64,000 nucleotides of DNA from Streptosporangium pseudovulgare (GTDB lineage: Bacteria > Actinomycetota > Actinomycetes > Streptosporangiales > Streptosporangiaceae): the NCBI RefSeq assembly GCF_014648055.1, contig NZ_BMQJ01000028.1, forward strand, positions 1-64,000, written 5' to 3'. This document shows positions 54,520-63,829 of the stretch, piece by piece. The stretch's first letter is position 1, and the number at the start of each line of letters is the position of its first letter. A model generated the notes under the pieces. The model had not been told where the DNA came from. It did not search any database and saw nothing but the letters and a program-made list of their open reading frames with translations. A program made the translations under genes and the position numbers.

Positions 54520-54675
54520 GTCATAGGCTTGCCGAAGGCGAAGGTCAGGAGGAAGCCGGTGTGAGTCCGGCGCGGTCCCGCCACTGTCACCGGGGAGCGA
54601 ACCCCACCGCAGGCCACTGTCACAGGGAAGGCCGGGGTGAGCGTCGATCCGGGAGCCAGGAGACTCCGGCCGTCG
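54520..54675 (+). promoter_or_regulatory. Cobalamin riboswitch
   Basis: Adenosylcobalamin-sensing RNA upstream of cobN. The conserved core GGAAGCCGGTGTGAGTCCGG followed by CGCGGTCCCGCCACTGT lies at 54551-54587. A second conserved element, CCACTGTCACAGGGAAGGC, is near 54614, and the B12 box GAGCCAGGAGACTCCGG is at 54653-54669. The RNA switch would reduce cobN translation or transcription when cofactor is plentiful. A GC-rich segment (54670-54715) between it and the cobN GGGAGG site can act as the expression platform. Confidence 0.93.
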
Positions 54676-54719
54676 CGACACCCGCGACCGGGGCGAGGAC
54701 CCCGAGGGAGGACACCCGC

Positions 54720-57700
54720 GTGCCCACAGTCCTTTTGCTGTCGACGTCCGACACCGACCTGCTGAGCGCGAGGGCCAGCGGCGCCGGCTACCGGCTCGGC
54801 AACCCGGCCAGGCTCCTGGCCGACGACATCCCCGGCCTCGTGGAGGGCGCCGACCTGGTCGTGGTGCGCCTGCTGGGCGGGCGCCGCGCCTGGGAGGAGG
54901 GCCTCGACGCGCTGCTGGCCGGGCCCCGGCCGATCGTCGTCCTGGGCGGCGAGCAGGCCCCCGACGCCGAACTGATGGAGCTGTCCACCGTCAGCGGCGG
55001 CGTCTGCGCGCAGGCGCATTCCTACCTGGCCCACGGAGGCCCCGCCAACCTGGCGGAACTCCACGCCTTCCTGACCGACACCGTGCTGCTGACCGGCCGG
55101 GGCTTCGAACCGCCCCTGCCGACCCCCGCCTGGGGCCTGCTGGAACGCGAGGCGGCGAGCACGACCGGCCCGGTGGTCGGGGTGCTCTACTACCGGGCCC
55201 ACCACATGGCGGGCAACACCGCCTTCGTCGAATCCCTGTGCCGGGCCGTCGAGGACACGGGCGGCCGGGCGCTCCCGGTCTTCTGCTCCTCCCTCCGCAC
55301 GGCGGAGCCGGACCTGCTCGAAACGCTGCGCCAGGCCGACGCGCTGGTCGTCACCGTGCTGGCGGCGGGCGGCTCCAACCCGGCGGCGGCCGGAGCGGGC
55401 GGCGACGACGGGGCCTGGGACGTCGGCGCGCTCGCCCGGCTCGACGTCCCGATCCTGCAGGGTCTCTGCCTGACGAGCAGCAGGAAGGCGTGGGAGGAGA
55501 ACGACGACGGCCTCTCCCCGCTGGACGCGGCCTCGCAGGTGGCGATCCCGGAGTTCGACGGACGCGTCATCACCGTGCCGTTCTCCTTCAAGGAGATCGA
55601 CCCCGACGGGCTGACCGTCTACGTCGCCGACCCCGAGCGGGCCGCCCGGGTGGCCGGCATCGCCGTACGGCACGGCCTGCTGCGCCGCACCCCGCCCGCC
55701 GAACGCCGCCTGGTGGTGATGCTGTCGGCCTACCCGACCAAGCACTCGCGCGTCGGCAACGCCGTCGGCCTCGACACCCCCGCCAGCACCGTGCGCCTGC
55801 TCGCCCGGCTCGCCGAGGCGGGCTACGACCTGGGCGAGGGGTTCCCGGGGGTGGCCGAGCAGGACGGCGACGCGCTGATCCACGCCCTGATCGCCGCCGG
55901 GGGCCAGGACCCCGACTGGCTGAGCGAGGAGCAGCTCGCGGGCAACCCGATCCGCATCGCCGCCGCCGACTACGCGGAGTGGTACGCCACCCTTCCCGGG
56001 GACCTGCGCGAGGAGATGGAGCGCCACTGGGGGCCGCCCCCCGGCGAGCTGTTCGTGCACGAGGGCGACATCGTGCTGGCCGCGCTGCGCGCCGGGAACG
56101 TGGTCGTGATGGTGCAGCCGCCCCGCGGCTTCGGCGAGAACCCGATCGCGATCTACCACGACCCCGACCTGCCGCCGAGCCACCACTACCTGGCCGCCTA
56201 CCGCTGGCTGTCGTCGTCCTTCGGCGCGCACGCCATGGTGCACGTGGGCAAGCACGGCAACCTGGAATGGCTGCCGGGCAAGTCCGCGGGCATGTCCGCC
56301 TCCTGCGGCACCGACGCCGCGATCGGCGACCTGCCCCTCATCTACCCGTTCCTGGTCAACGACCCGGGCGAGGGCACCCAGGCCAAGCGGCGGGCGCACG
56401 CCGTCCTGGTCGACCACCTGGTGCCGCCCATGGCCAGGGCCGAGACCTACGGCGACATCGCCCGGCTGGAGCAGCTGCTCGACGAGCACGCCTCCATCGC
56501 CGCGATGGACCCGGCCAAGCTCCCCGCCGTCCGGGCGCAGATCTGGACGCTGATCCAGGCGGCCAGGCTCGACCACGACCTGGGCCTGACCGACCGGCCG
56601 CACGACGCCGAGTTCGACGACTTCCTGCTGCACGTCGACGGCTGGCTCTGCGAGGTCAAGGACGCGCAGATCCGCGACGGCCTCCACGTGCTCGGCCAGG
56701 CCCCGGAGGGCCCGGCGCGGGTGGACCTGGTGCTGGCGATGCTGCGCGCCAGGCAGATGTGGGCGGGCGCTCGGACGCTGCCCGGCCTGCGTGAGGCGCT
56801 CGGGCTCGCCGAGGACGGCAGCGCCGCGCTGGGCGAGGTCGACCGCGTCGAGGCGGTGGCCAGGACGCTCGTCGAGACGATGGAGGAGCGCGGCTGGGAC
56901 CCGGCCGCCACCGCCGAGGTGGCGGGCACCGTGCTCACGTCCGCCGGCGTCGCGTCCCACGGCGCCGGGTCCGCAGACGTCGGGGCCGTGAGCGTCGCGT
57001 CCGCCGACGCCGGGGCCGGGGACCGCGTCCCGCTCGTCACCCGCGTCCTGGACTTCGCGGCCACCGAGGTCGTGCCCCGGCTGAGCCGTACGACCGACGA
57101 GATCGACCACGTGCTGCACGCCCTCGACGGCGGTTACGTGCCCGCCGGACCCAGCGGCTCGCCGCTGCGCGGCCTGGTCAACGTGCTGCCGACCGGGCGC
57201 AACTTCTACTCCGTCGACCCGCGCGCGGTGCCCAGCAGGCTCGCCTGGGAGACCGGGCAGGCCATGGCCGACTCGCTGCTGGAGCGCTACCGCGCCGACC
57301 ACGGCGAGTGGCCGCGCTCGGTGGGCCTTTCGGTGTGGGGCACCAGCGCCATGCGTACGGCGGGCGACGACGTGGCCGAGGTCCTGGCCCTGCTCGGCGT
57401 ACGGCCCCGGTGGGACGAGGCGTCCAGGCGTGTCACCGGTCTGGAGCCGGTTCCGCCGGAGGAGCTCGGCCGTCCCAGGATCGACGTGACGGTGCGCATC
57501 AGCGGCTTCTTCCGCGACGCCTTTCCGCACGTGGTCGCCCTGCTCGACGACGCCGTACGGCTTGTCGCGGGGCTGGAGGAGGCCGACGAGGACAACTACG
57601 TCCGCGCCCACGTGCGCGCCGAGAGCCACGGCGACGAGCGCCGGGCCACGCTGCGCATCTTCGGCTCGGCGCCCGGCGCCTACGGCGCCGGGCTGCTGCC

Positions 57701-58379
57701 GCTGATCGACAGCCGCAACTGGCGCGACGACGCCGACCTGGCCGAGGTCTACGCCGTGTGGGGCGGTTACGCCTACGGCCGCGACCTGGACGGCGTGCCC
57801 GCGCGTCCCGACATGGAGAGCGCCTACCGCCGCATCGCGGTCGCCGCCAAGAACGTCGACACCCGCGAGCACGACATCGCCGACTCCGACGACTACTTCC
57901 AGTACCACGGCGGAATGATCGCCACCGTGCGGGCGCTGACCGGCAGGGCTCCCGCCGCCTACGTGGGCGACAGCACGAGGCCCGACGCCGTCCGCACCCG
58001 GACCCTCTCGGAGGAGACCTCGCGGATCTTCCGCGCCCGCGTGGTCAACCCCCGGTGGCTGGCCGCGATGCGGCGCCACGGCTACAAGGGCGCCTTCGAG
58101 CTGGCCGCGACCGTGGACTATCTGTTCGGCTACGACGCCACCACCGGGGTCATGGCCGACTGGATGTACGACAGGCTCGCCGAGACCTACGTGCTCGACC
58201 CGGAGAACCAGGCGTTCATGGCGCGGTCCAACCCCTGGGCGCTGCACGGCATCGCCGAGCGCCTGCTGGAGGCCGCCGAGCGCGGCATGTGGGAGCACCC
58301 GGACCCGGACGTCATACGTGGTCTCCACGAGGTCTACCTCAGGACCGAGGGCGACCTGGAGGACGACACCAGCCGCTGA
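54720..58379 (+). CDS. cobN: CobN, cobaltochelatase large subunit
   Basis: A 1219-residue catalytic subunit inserting Co(II) into hydrogenobyrinate a,c-diamide using ATP. Family blocks: LYYRAHHMAGNTAFVESLCR, VGKHGNLEWLPGKS, YPFLVNDPGEGTQAKRRAHA, VSVWGTSAMRT-type and NVDTREHDIADSDDYFQYHG. GTG 54720 has a GGGAGG site after the riboswitch. Its partners here appear to be the ChlI/ChlD-type fusion encoded at 60356-62443 rather than CobS and CobT. Its last 46 bases overlap the convergent cobB gene. Confidence 0.95.
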   Translation: MPTVLLLSTSDTDLLSARASGAGYRLGNPARLLADDIPGLVEGADLVVVRLLGGRRAWEEGLDALLAGPRPIVVLGGEQAPDAELMELSTVSGGVCAQAHSYLAHGGPANLAELHAFLTDTVLLTGRGFEPPLPTPAWGLLEREAASTTGPVVGVLYYRAHHMAGNTAFVESLCRAVEDTGGRALPVFCSSLRTAEPDLLETLRQADALVVTVLAAGGSNPAAAGAGGDDGAWDVGALARLDVPILQGLCLTSSRKAWEENDDGLSPLDAASQVAIPEFDGRVITVPFSFKEIDPDGLTVYVADPERAARVAGIAVRHGLLRRTPPAERRLVVMLSAYPTKHSRVGNAVGLDTPASTVRLLARLAEAGYDLGEGFPGVAEQDGDALIHALIAAGGQDPDWLSEEQLAGNPIRIAAADYAEWYATLPGDLREEMERHWGPPPGELFVHEGDIVLAALRAGNVVVMVQPPRGFGENPIAIYHDPDLPPSHHYLAAYRWLSSSFGAHAMVHVGKHGNLEWLPGKSAGMSASCGTDAAIGDLPLIYPFLVNDPGEGTQAKRRAHAVLVDHLVPPMARAETYGDIARLEQLLDEHASIAAMDPAKLPAVRAQIWTLIQAARLDHDLGLTDRPHDAEFDDFLLHVDGWLCEVKDAQIRDGLHVLGQAPEGPARVDLVLAMLRARQMWAGARTLPGLREALGLAEDGSAALGEVDRVEAVARTLVETMEERGWDPAATAEVAGTVLTSAGVASHGAGSADVGAVSVASADAGAGDRVPLVTRVLDFAATEVVPRLSRTTDEIDHVLHALDGGYVPAGPSGSPLRGLVNVLPTGRNFYSVDPRAVPSRLAWETGQAMADSLLERYRADHGEWPRSVGLSVWGTSAMRTAGDDVAEVLALLGVRPRWDEASRRVTGLEPVPPEELGRPRIDVTVRISGFFRDAFPHVVALLDDAVRLVAGLEEADEDNYVRAHVRAESHGDERRATLRIFGSAPGAYGAGLLPLIDSRNWRDDADLAEVYAVWGGYAYGRDLDGVPARPDMESAYRRIAVAAKNVDTREHDIADSDDYFQYHGGMIATVRALTGRAPAAYVGDSTRPDAVRTRTLSEETSRIFRARVVNPRWLAAMRRHGYKGAFELAATVDYLFGYDATTGVMADWMYDRLAETYVLDPENQAFMARSNPWALHGIAERLLEAAERGMWEHPDPDVIRGLHEVYLRTEGDLEDDTSR

Positions 58380-59764
58380 GCCGCCTCCGGCACGCCCGCC
58401 CAGTGCAGGTGCAGGTAGGAGGCGGTCAGGAGGGCGTCGCCGTAGCCGCCGGCGCCGCCCTCCCAGCGGAACAGCGGCTCGCCGGGCGGGTCCACGGCGG
58501 TCCTGTGGAACTCGTGACCGCGGTAGCGCTCACCCGGGCGGGTCAGCAGGGACGGCCCGGCAACGGCCTCCCGGTAACCGAGGGTCAGCCTGGGCGTCAT
58601 CCGCGCCCTGGCCCGGATGCGCCCGCACATGCGCCGGCCGTCGAGTTCCTCGCACAGGTAGAGCAGCCCGGCGCATTCGGCGGCGATCGGCCCGCCGAAT
58701 GCCGCGACCTCGCGGAGCAGTGCCTCGTTGGCCGCGAGCCCGGCCGCGTGGATCTCAGGGAAGCCCCCGCCGATGACGAGGGCTCCGGTGCCCTCGGGCA
58801 GGTGCTCGTCGCGCAGCGGGTCGAACACGGCCACCTCCGCTCCGGCGGCGCGCAGCAGCTCCACGTGCTCGGCGTAGCCGAAGGTGAAGGCGGCTCCCCC
58901 GGCGACGGCGACGACCGGCCCGGATCGCGGGGACCGCCCGGCATCCGAGCCCGTGACCCGCCCGGCCACCGGGCCCGTGGTCCCTGAGCCCGTGGTCCCT
59001 GAGCCCGTGGTCCCTGAGCCCGTGGTCCCCGGGGCGCCGGCCGGTTCCGGCGGCGTCCAGGCGGGGCCGGGCAGCGGGGGCGCGCTCGCGGCCAGCCGTA
59101 CCAGCGCGTCGAGGTCGCAGGAACCGGCGACGAGCCCGCCCAGCCGGGCGACCGCGGAGGCCGCCTCCCCGGCCCGCTCGGCCGCGGGAACGAGCCCGAG
59201 GTGGCGGGACGGCGTCTCGACGGCGTCGTCGCGCCGGAGCGCGCCCAGCACGGGCGCCACGCCGGCCAGCGCCGCCCGGCACATCTCCTCGTGCCGGTCG
59301 GAGCCGACCCGGTTGAGGATCACACCGCCCACACGTACCCGCGGGTCGAAGGTGGTGAAGCCGTGCACGAGCGCCGCGACGGACCGGCTCTGCCTCGCCG
59401 CGTCCACGACCAGCACCACCGGCGCGTCCAGGAGCCGGGCGACGTGCGCCGTCGAGGCGAAGTCCGTGCCGCCCCGGCCGTCGAACAGCCCCATGACCCC
59501 TTCGACGACGGCCAGGTCGGCGCCGCGGGAACCGTGCAGGAACAACGGCACGATCCGCTCCTCGCCCACCAGCCACGGATCGAGGTTGCGTCCCGGACGC
59601 CCGCTGGCCAGCGTGTGATAGCCGGGATCGATGTAGTCGGGCCCCACCTTGTGGGGCGAGACCCGCAGACCCCGGCCCCGCAGGGCGGCCATCAGTCCGG
59701 TGGCCACGGTCGTCTTGCCGCTGCCCGAGGCGGGCGCGGCGACGACCAGCCGGGGAACTACCAC
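58334..59764 (-). CDS. cobB: CobB, hydrogenobyrinate a,c-diamide synthase
   Basis: A 476-residue glutamine amidotransferase that amidates the a and c side chains. The N-terminal ATP-binding domain has Walker A ASGSGKTT (10-17) and VVEGVMGLFDG. The C-terminal GATase domain has the nucleophile Cys in AAECAGLLYL and GYREA. Between them is an insert of four TTGSG-type repeats encoded by 15-base DNA repeats (about 58975-59035). The GTG at 59764 overlaps cobO by seven bases. Confidence 0.93.
   Translation of the reverse strand: MVVPRLVVAAPASGSGKTTVATGLMAALRGRGLRVSPHKVGPDYIDPGYHTLASGRPGRNLDPWLVGEERIVPLFLHGSRGADLAVVEGVMGLFDGRGGTDFASTAHVARLLDAPVVLVVDAARQSRSVAALVHGFTTFDPRVRVGGVILNRVGSDRHEEMCRAALAGVAPVLGALRRDDAVETPSRHLGLVPAAERAGEAASAVARLGGLVAGSCDLDALVRLAASAPPLPGPAWTPPEPAGAPGTTGSGTTGSGTTGSGTTGPVAGRVTGSDAGRSPRSGPVVAVAGGAAFTFGYAEHVELLRAAGAEVAVFDPLRDEHLPEGTGALVIGGGFPEIHAAGLAANEALLREVAAFGGPIAAECAGLLYLCEELDGRRMCGRIRARARMTPRLTLGYREAVAGPSLLTRPGERYRGHEFHRTAVDPPGEPLFRWEGGAGGYGDALLTASYLHLHWAGVPEAAQRLVSSSRSPSVLR
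58975..59035. repeat. 15-base tandem repeat inside cobB
   Basis: Four units of GTGGTCCCTGAGCCC in direct tandem encode the Gly/Ser/Thr linker between the two CobB domains. In-frame expansion or contraction would be tolerated. Confidence 0.8.
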
Positions 59765-60354
59765 TCGATGCCCTTCTGCCCCTTCTGCCCGGCGTCCATG
59801 GGATGGCGGACCTTGCCCATCTCGGTCACCAGGTCGGCGACCTCGACCAGCCGTTCCGGGGCGTCCCTGCCGGTGATCACGACGTGTTGCGCGCCCGGCC
59901 TGCCGGTGAGCGTCTCCACCACGTCGTCGAGGTCCAGCCAGCCCCATTTGAGCGGGTAGGTGAACTCGTCCAGCACGTAGAAGCGGTAGGTCTCGGCCGC
60001 CAGGTCGCGCTTGATCTGCGCCCAGCCCTCGCGGGCGTCGTCGGAGTGGTCGGCGCCCGGCCGCTGGATCCACGACCAGCCCTCGCCCATCTTGTGCCAG
60101 GCCACCGTGCCGCCCTCGCCGCTGTCGCCCAGGACCCGCAGCGCGCGTTCCTCGCCCACCCGCCACCTGGCGGACTTCACGAACTGGAACACCCCGACCG
60201 GCCAGCCCTGGTTCCAGGCGCGCAGCGCCATCCCGAAGGCCGCGGTGGACTTGCCCTTGCCCGGCCCGGTGTGGACCATCAGCAGCGGCCGGTTGCGCCG
60301 CTGCCTCGTGGTCAGGCCGTCGTCCGGCACGATGTCCGGCTTGCCCTGGGGCAT
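59758..60354 (-). CDS. cobO: CobO, cob(I)yrinic acid a,c-diamide adenosyltransferase
   Basis: A 198-residue CobA/CobO-type ATP:corrinoid adenosyltransferase adding the 5'-deoxyadenosyl ligand. The unusual P-loop GPGKGKST is at 30-37. FQFVKSARWRVGEERAL, RPGADHSDDAREGW and YVLDEFTYPLKWGWLD follow. ATG 60354 is one base after the chelatase gene's stop. Confidence 0.94.
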   Translation of the reverse strand: MPQGKPDIVPDDGLTTRQRRNRPLLMVHTGPGKGKSTAAFGMALRAWNQGWPVGVFQFVKSARWRVGEERALRVLGDSGEGGTVAWHKMGEGWSWIQRPGADHSDDAREGWAQIKRDLAAETYRFYVLDEFTYPLKWGWLDLDDVVETLTGRPGAQHVVITGRDAPERLVEVADLVTEMGKVRHPMDAGQKGQKGIEW

Positions 60355-60355
60355 C

Positions 60356-62443
60356 TCACACCGCCTTCCGGTGGTCGCGGACCACCGATCCGAGATCGTC
60401 CAGCGGTACGGCGGGCGCACCCAGCAGGACCGCCAGCCGCCGCGCCATGCCGAGCCTGACGGGGCCGCTTTCACAGTCGACGACCACGCTCGCCACGCCC
60501 CGCAGCGACCCGGCGGCGCGCTCCACGTCCCCTCCCGCCGTCGCCCGCCCGTCGGTGACCAGGACCAGCAGCGGGCGCCGCGCGGGATCGCGCATGCTCT
60601 CCAGGCGCAGCACCTCCGCGGCCTTCACCAGCCCCGCGGCCAGCGGGGTGCGGCCCCCGGTCGGAAGCGCCCGCAGCCGGGCCGCGCCCGCCTCCACGGA
60701 CGACGTCGGCGGCAGGTCGAGCCGGGCCGAGTCACCCCGGAACGTGACCAGGCCGACCTTGTCCCGGCGCTGGTAGGCGTCCAGCAGCAGGCTCAGCACG
60801 GCGGTCTTCACCGCGGTCATGCGTTTCCTGGCGGCCATCGAGCCGCTGGCGTCGACCACGAACAGGACGAGGTTGCCCTCCTTGCCCTCGCGGATCTTCT
60901 CCCGCAGGTCGCCCGCCCGCAGCAGCAGCCCGGCCGACCGCCGTCCCCGCCGCGCCTGGTGCGGGGCCGCGGCCAGCAGGGTCGCGGGCACGTGCAGGTC
61001 GCGGGCCCTGCCCTCCGGCAGGCGGGAGCCGGTGCTCCGGCCCCGTCCGGTGCGTGCCCGCGAGCGGCGTCCGGCGGCTCCTTCGCCCACGCCGGGGACG
61101 GCCAGCAGGCGCACCCGGTAGGGCGCGGCGGCGCCCGCCGTCTCCCGGGAGGAGTGTCCGGGCCCCGGGGCGGCCGATCCCGGATCGCGGGCGGCTGACT
61201 CCTCCGACCCCCGGGCGGCGGACTCCTCCGGCCCCCGGGACCGCTCCGGCTCCCGGGCGGTGGACTCTCCCGGGCCCTCCGGTCCGTGCGGACCGGATTC
61301 CGGAGGCGTCCCCCCGAGGTCTGGCGGACCGGATTCCGGAGGCGTTCCACCAGGGTCGCGCGGACCGGATTCCGGAGGCGCTCCACCGGGAGGTCCCGGG
61401 GGCGGTTCGTCGCCGCCGTCCCCGGAGGTCCGTTCCAGCACGTCCTCCAGCGTGTTCTCGTCCAGTCCCGGCGCGTCGAACGGGTCGCGCCGCCGCCGGT
61501 GCGGCAGGGCCAGCCGCGCCGCGGCCCGGACGTCCTCCACCTCAACGCTCGCCCGGCCGTGCCAGGCCGCGTGCGCCATCGCGGCGTGGGCGGTGACCAG
61601 ATCGGCGCGCAGGCCGTCCACCTCGAACTCCGCGCAGACGGCCGCGATCTGCCGCAGCCGGGCGTCGGGCAGGCGGACCGAGGCGAGCAGCTCCCGTGCC
61701 GCGGCGACACGTCCCGCCAGCTCCGCCTCCTGCCCGGCCCACCGCTCGGCGAATCCGGCGGGCGAGGACTCGAAGGCCAGCCTCCGGCGGACCACCTCGG
61801 CCCGCTCGTCCGGATCACGCGACGCCTTCACCTCGACGGTCAGCCCGAACCGGTCGAGCAGCTGCGGCCGCAGCTCGCCCTCCTCCGGGTTCATCGTGCC
61901 GACCAGCAGGAAACGGGCCGCGTGCCGTACCGACACCGACTCGCGCTCGACGTAGCAGGTCCCCAGGGCGGCCGCGTCGAGCAGCAGGTCGACCAGGTGG
62001 TCGTGCAGCAGGTTGACCTCGTCGACGTAGAGCACCCCGCGATGCGCGGCCGCCAGCAGGCCGGGCTCGAACGCCTTCACCCCTTCGGTGAGCGCCCGCT
62101 CGACGTCCAGGGAGCCGACCAGCCGGTCCTCCGAGGCGCCGACCGGCAGCTCCACGAGCGACGCCGCCCGCCGTACCCGCTCCGTGTCCGGAGCGTCCGG
62201 AGCGTGCGGGCCGTCGGGGCAGCCGGGGTCGGGAGCGGCCGGGTCGCAGGCGAAGCGGCAGCCGCGGACGACGTCGACGACCGGCAGCTGGGCCGCCAGC
62301 GCCCGCACGATCGTCGACTTGGCGGTGCCCTTCTCTCCGCGCACCAGCACCCCGCCCACCCGCGGGGAGACGGCGTTGAGGATCAGCGCCAGCTTGAGGT
62401 CGTCGAGGCCGACCACCGCGCTGAAGGGATAGGTGGCGATCAC
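60356..62443 (-). CDS. Fused ChlI/ChlD-type metal chelatase subunit (cobaltochelatase partner)
   Basis: A 695-residue protein joining an AAA+ motor and a VWA domain. AAA+ part: Walker A GEKGTAKST (36-44), the inserted Asp/Pro-rich loop (about 70-90), Walker B VLYVDEVNLL, and LVGTMNPEEGELRPQLLDRFG. A long Pro/Glu/Ser/Gly-rich linker with PPESGP repeats (about 340-440) leads to the VWA domain with MIDAS DASGS (about 531-535) and TDGRATAGG. In actinobacteria this protein is thought to serve CobN in place of CobS/CobT. The GTG at 62443 overlaps the upstream phosphatase-like gene by GTGA. Confidence 0.9.
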   Translation of the reverse strand: MIATYPFSAVVGLDDLKLALILNAVSPRVGGVLVRGEKGTAKSTIVRALAAQLPVVDVVRGCRFACDPAAPDPGCPDGPHAPDAPDTERVRRAASLVELPVGASEDRLVGSLDVERALTEGVKAFEPGLLAAAHRGVLYVDEVNLLHDHLVDLLLDAAALGTCYVERESVSVRHAARFLLVGTMNPEEGELRPQLLDRFGLTVEVKASRDPDERAEVVRRRLAFESSPAGFAERWAGQEAELAGRVAAARELLASVRLPDARLRQIAAVCAEFEVDGLRADLVTAHAAMAHAAWHGRASVEVEDVRAAARLALPHRRRRDPFDAPGLDENTLEDVLERTSGDGGDEPPPGPPGGAPPESGPRDPGGTPPESGPPDLGGTPPESGPHGPEGPGESTAREPERSRGPEESAARGSEESAARDPGSAAPGPGHSSRETAGAAAPYRVRLLAVPGVGEGAAGRRSRARTGRGRSTGSRLPEGRARDLHVPATLLAAAPHQARRGRRSAGLLLRAGDLREKIREGKEGNLVLFVVDASGSMAARKRMTAVKTAVLSLLLDAYQRRDKVGLVTFRGDSARLDLPPTSSVEAGAARLRALPTGGRTPLAAGLVKAAEVLRLESMRDPARRPLLVLVTDGRATAGGDVERAAGSLRGVASVVVDCESGPVRLGMARRLAVLLGAPAVPLDDLGSVVRDHRKAV
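61268..61395. repeat. Repeats in chelatase linker
   Basis: Units containing GGACCGGATTCCGGAGGCG recur about four times (near 61297, 61330, 61363 and, partly, 61270). They encode PPESGP repeats in the flexible linker between the AAA+ and VWA domains. Confidence 0.75.
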
Positions 62444-63003
62444 GTGATGACCTTCCGGTTGACGTGGGCGACGCGCCAGCCGCCGCGTACGGGGACGAGT
62501 TCGGTGGTCGAGAGCGGCGCCACGTCGAACCGCGCGGTCTCCAGCGGGCCGAGGCCGAGCGCGTGGCCCAGCGCCGCCCTGATGACCCCGACGTCGCAGA
62601 TGACGACGGCCTCGGCCGCGGCGGCGTCGAGCCACCCGGACACCCGGGCGGCGAGGCGGGCCAGGCTCTCCCCGCCGTGCGGAGCCGCCCGCGGGTCGCC
62701 GAGCCACGCGGCGAGGCCGTCCGGCTCCGTCTCGGCGACCTTCGCGTACGGCAGGCCGCGCCAGCGACCGGCGTCCGCCTCGGCGAGCTCCGGCGCGTCG
62801 ATCGCCTCGCTCCCGAGAGCGGCGGCGGTCTGCCGTGCGGCCGTGACCGGCGCGACCCAGGTCACGGCCGCCGCCAGGGCGGGGCCAGGCCTCTCCTTCC
62901 GGAGCCTCTCCGCCTTCCGCAGGCTCGCCGCGTCGGCGGGCTCGTCCGTCGGGAAGCATGCCGAACGCGTGCCGGGCGTGCCGGCCTGCCGGACGAACAG
63001 CAT
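62440..63003 (-). CDS. Histidine-phosphatase-fold protein lacking both catalytic His
   Basis: A 187-residue member of the histidine phosphatase family by overall layout: LFVRQAGTPGT at the start, APVTAARQTAAAL, the acidic LAEADAGRWRGLPY, HGGESLARLAARV, and ICDVGVIRAALGHALG. But the phospho-accepting His of the RHG motif is Gln6 (codon CAG), and the second catalytic His, expected before GVIRA, is Asp137. Arg5 and Arg57 are kept. In cobalamin clusters this family usually supplies alpha-ribazole phosphatase; here activity is doubtful. ATG 63003. It is coupled to the chelatase gene. Confidence 0.75.
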   Translation of the reverse strand: MLFVRQAGTPGTRSACFPTDEPADAASLRKAERLRKERPGPALAAAVTWVAPVTAARQTAAALGSEAIDAPELAEADAGRWRGLPYAKVAETEPDGLAAWLGDPRAAPHGGESLARLAARVSGWLDAAAAEAVVICDVGVIRAALGHALGLGPLETARFDVAPLSTTELVPVRGGWRVAHVNRKVIT

Positions 63004-63008
63004 CCCGT

Positions 63009-63821
63009 TCAGCCGCCCGACGGGGCCGGCGAGAGCGCGGGCCGCCCCGCCACCCGGTCGCTGACCCAGCCGAACAGCACGCCGAAGGCCGTCCAGAAGA
63101 CGAGCTGCGTGCCCAGCGAGGCCAGCCGGAAGTTCCACAGCAGCGAGGCGGGGAACCCTTCGGGAACCTCGTCGACCGCCGGCAGCAGCAGCCACGCCGC
63201 GACGACGGGCACCAGGAACGCGACGCCGGCCGCCACCCGGCGCTGCCATGGTCCGGCGGTGACCCTTCGGGCGGTGGCCACCGCCACCGCGACGGCCGCC
63301 AGCCCGACGATGATCATCACCACGTACAGGGCCGTCCGGCTGTTGATGGTCTCGGGATCGCCCACCGCCGGTGGGTTGGCCGGATATTTCAGGAAGGGGA
63401 TAAGAATGACCGCGACGAACGCCGTCGCCGCCGAGGCGAGTGCCAGCGCGCCGTCATCGCGGGGCCCGAACCGGCCGCGGAGGCCGGCGAACACGAGGGC
63501 GAACACCCCGCCCACGGCCAGGCCGTACAGCCCGGTCGCGAGGAAGAGCCCGGCCTTCTGCACGGGCCGGCTGACGGCGGCCCCCTCGCCGTGGTCGTGA
63601 CCCGCCGCCTCGCCGTGGTCGTGACCCGCCGCCTCGGCATGGTCGTGGCCCGCCTCCCCGGCGGACGCGGACGCGGGTTCGGGTTCGGCCGCCGCCGCGG
63701 CCTCCTCCAGGGCGATGGCGGCGTCCACGCGCGGCTCTCCGAAGACGAAGGCGAACGTGCCCGCGACGAATCCGGCCAGGAGCCCTATGAGCAGGCCCCT
63801 GACCACCAGGGTGCGAACCAT
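63009..63821 (-). CDS. cbtA: CbtA, cobalt transporter subunit
   Basis: A 270-residue membrane protein of the CbtA family, a predicted cobalt importer. The first helix (about 8-28) is followed by an extracytoplasmic loop with three GHDH repeats between residues 58 and 80, a likely metal trap. About five further helices follow (LFLATGLYGLAVGGVFALVF and on), plus the family phrase PFLKYPANPPAVGDPETI. It ends just before the phosphatase-like gene and starts nine bases from cbtB. Confidence 0.9.
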   Translation of the reverse strand: MVRTLVVRGLLIGLLAGFVAGTFAFVFGEPRVDAAIALEEAAAAAEPEPASASAGEAGHDHAEAAGHDHGEAAGHDHGEGAAVSRPVQKAGLFLATGLYGLAVGGVFALVFAGLRGRFGPRDDGALALASAATAFVAVILIPFLKYPANPPAVGDPETINSRTALYVVMIIVGLAAVAVAVATARRVTAGPWQRRVAAGVAFLVPVVAAWLLLPAVDEVPEGFPASLLWNFRLASLGTQLVFWTAFGVLFGWVSDRVAGRPALSPAPSGG

Positions 63822-63829
63822 TTCCGCCC

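Noticed and set aside
53220-58328. A 1702-codon open frame on the minus strand running through cobG and antisense to cobN
   Set aside because: Only the last ~428 codons (cobG) have family motifs. The rest is the mirror frame of cobN's GC-biased codons and is rich in Arg, Gly and Val-Asp without any domain.
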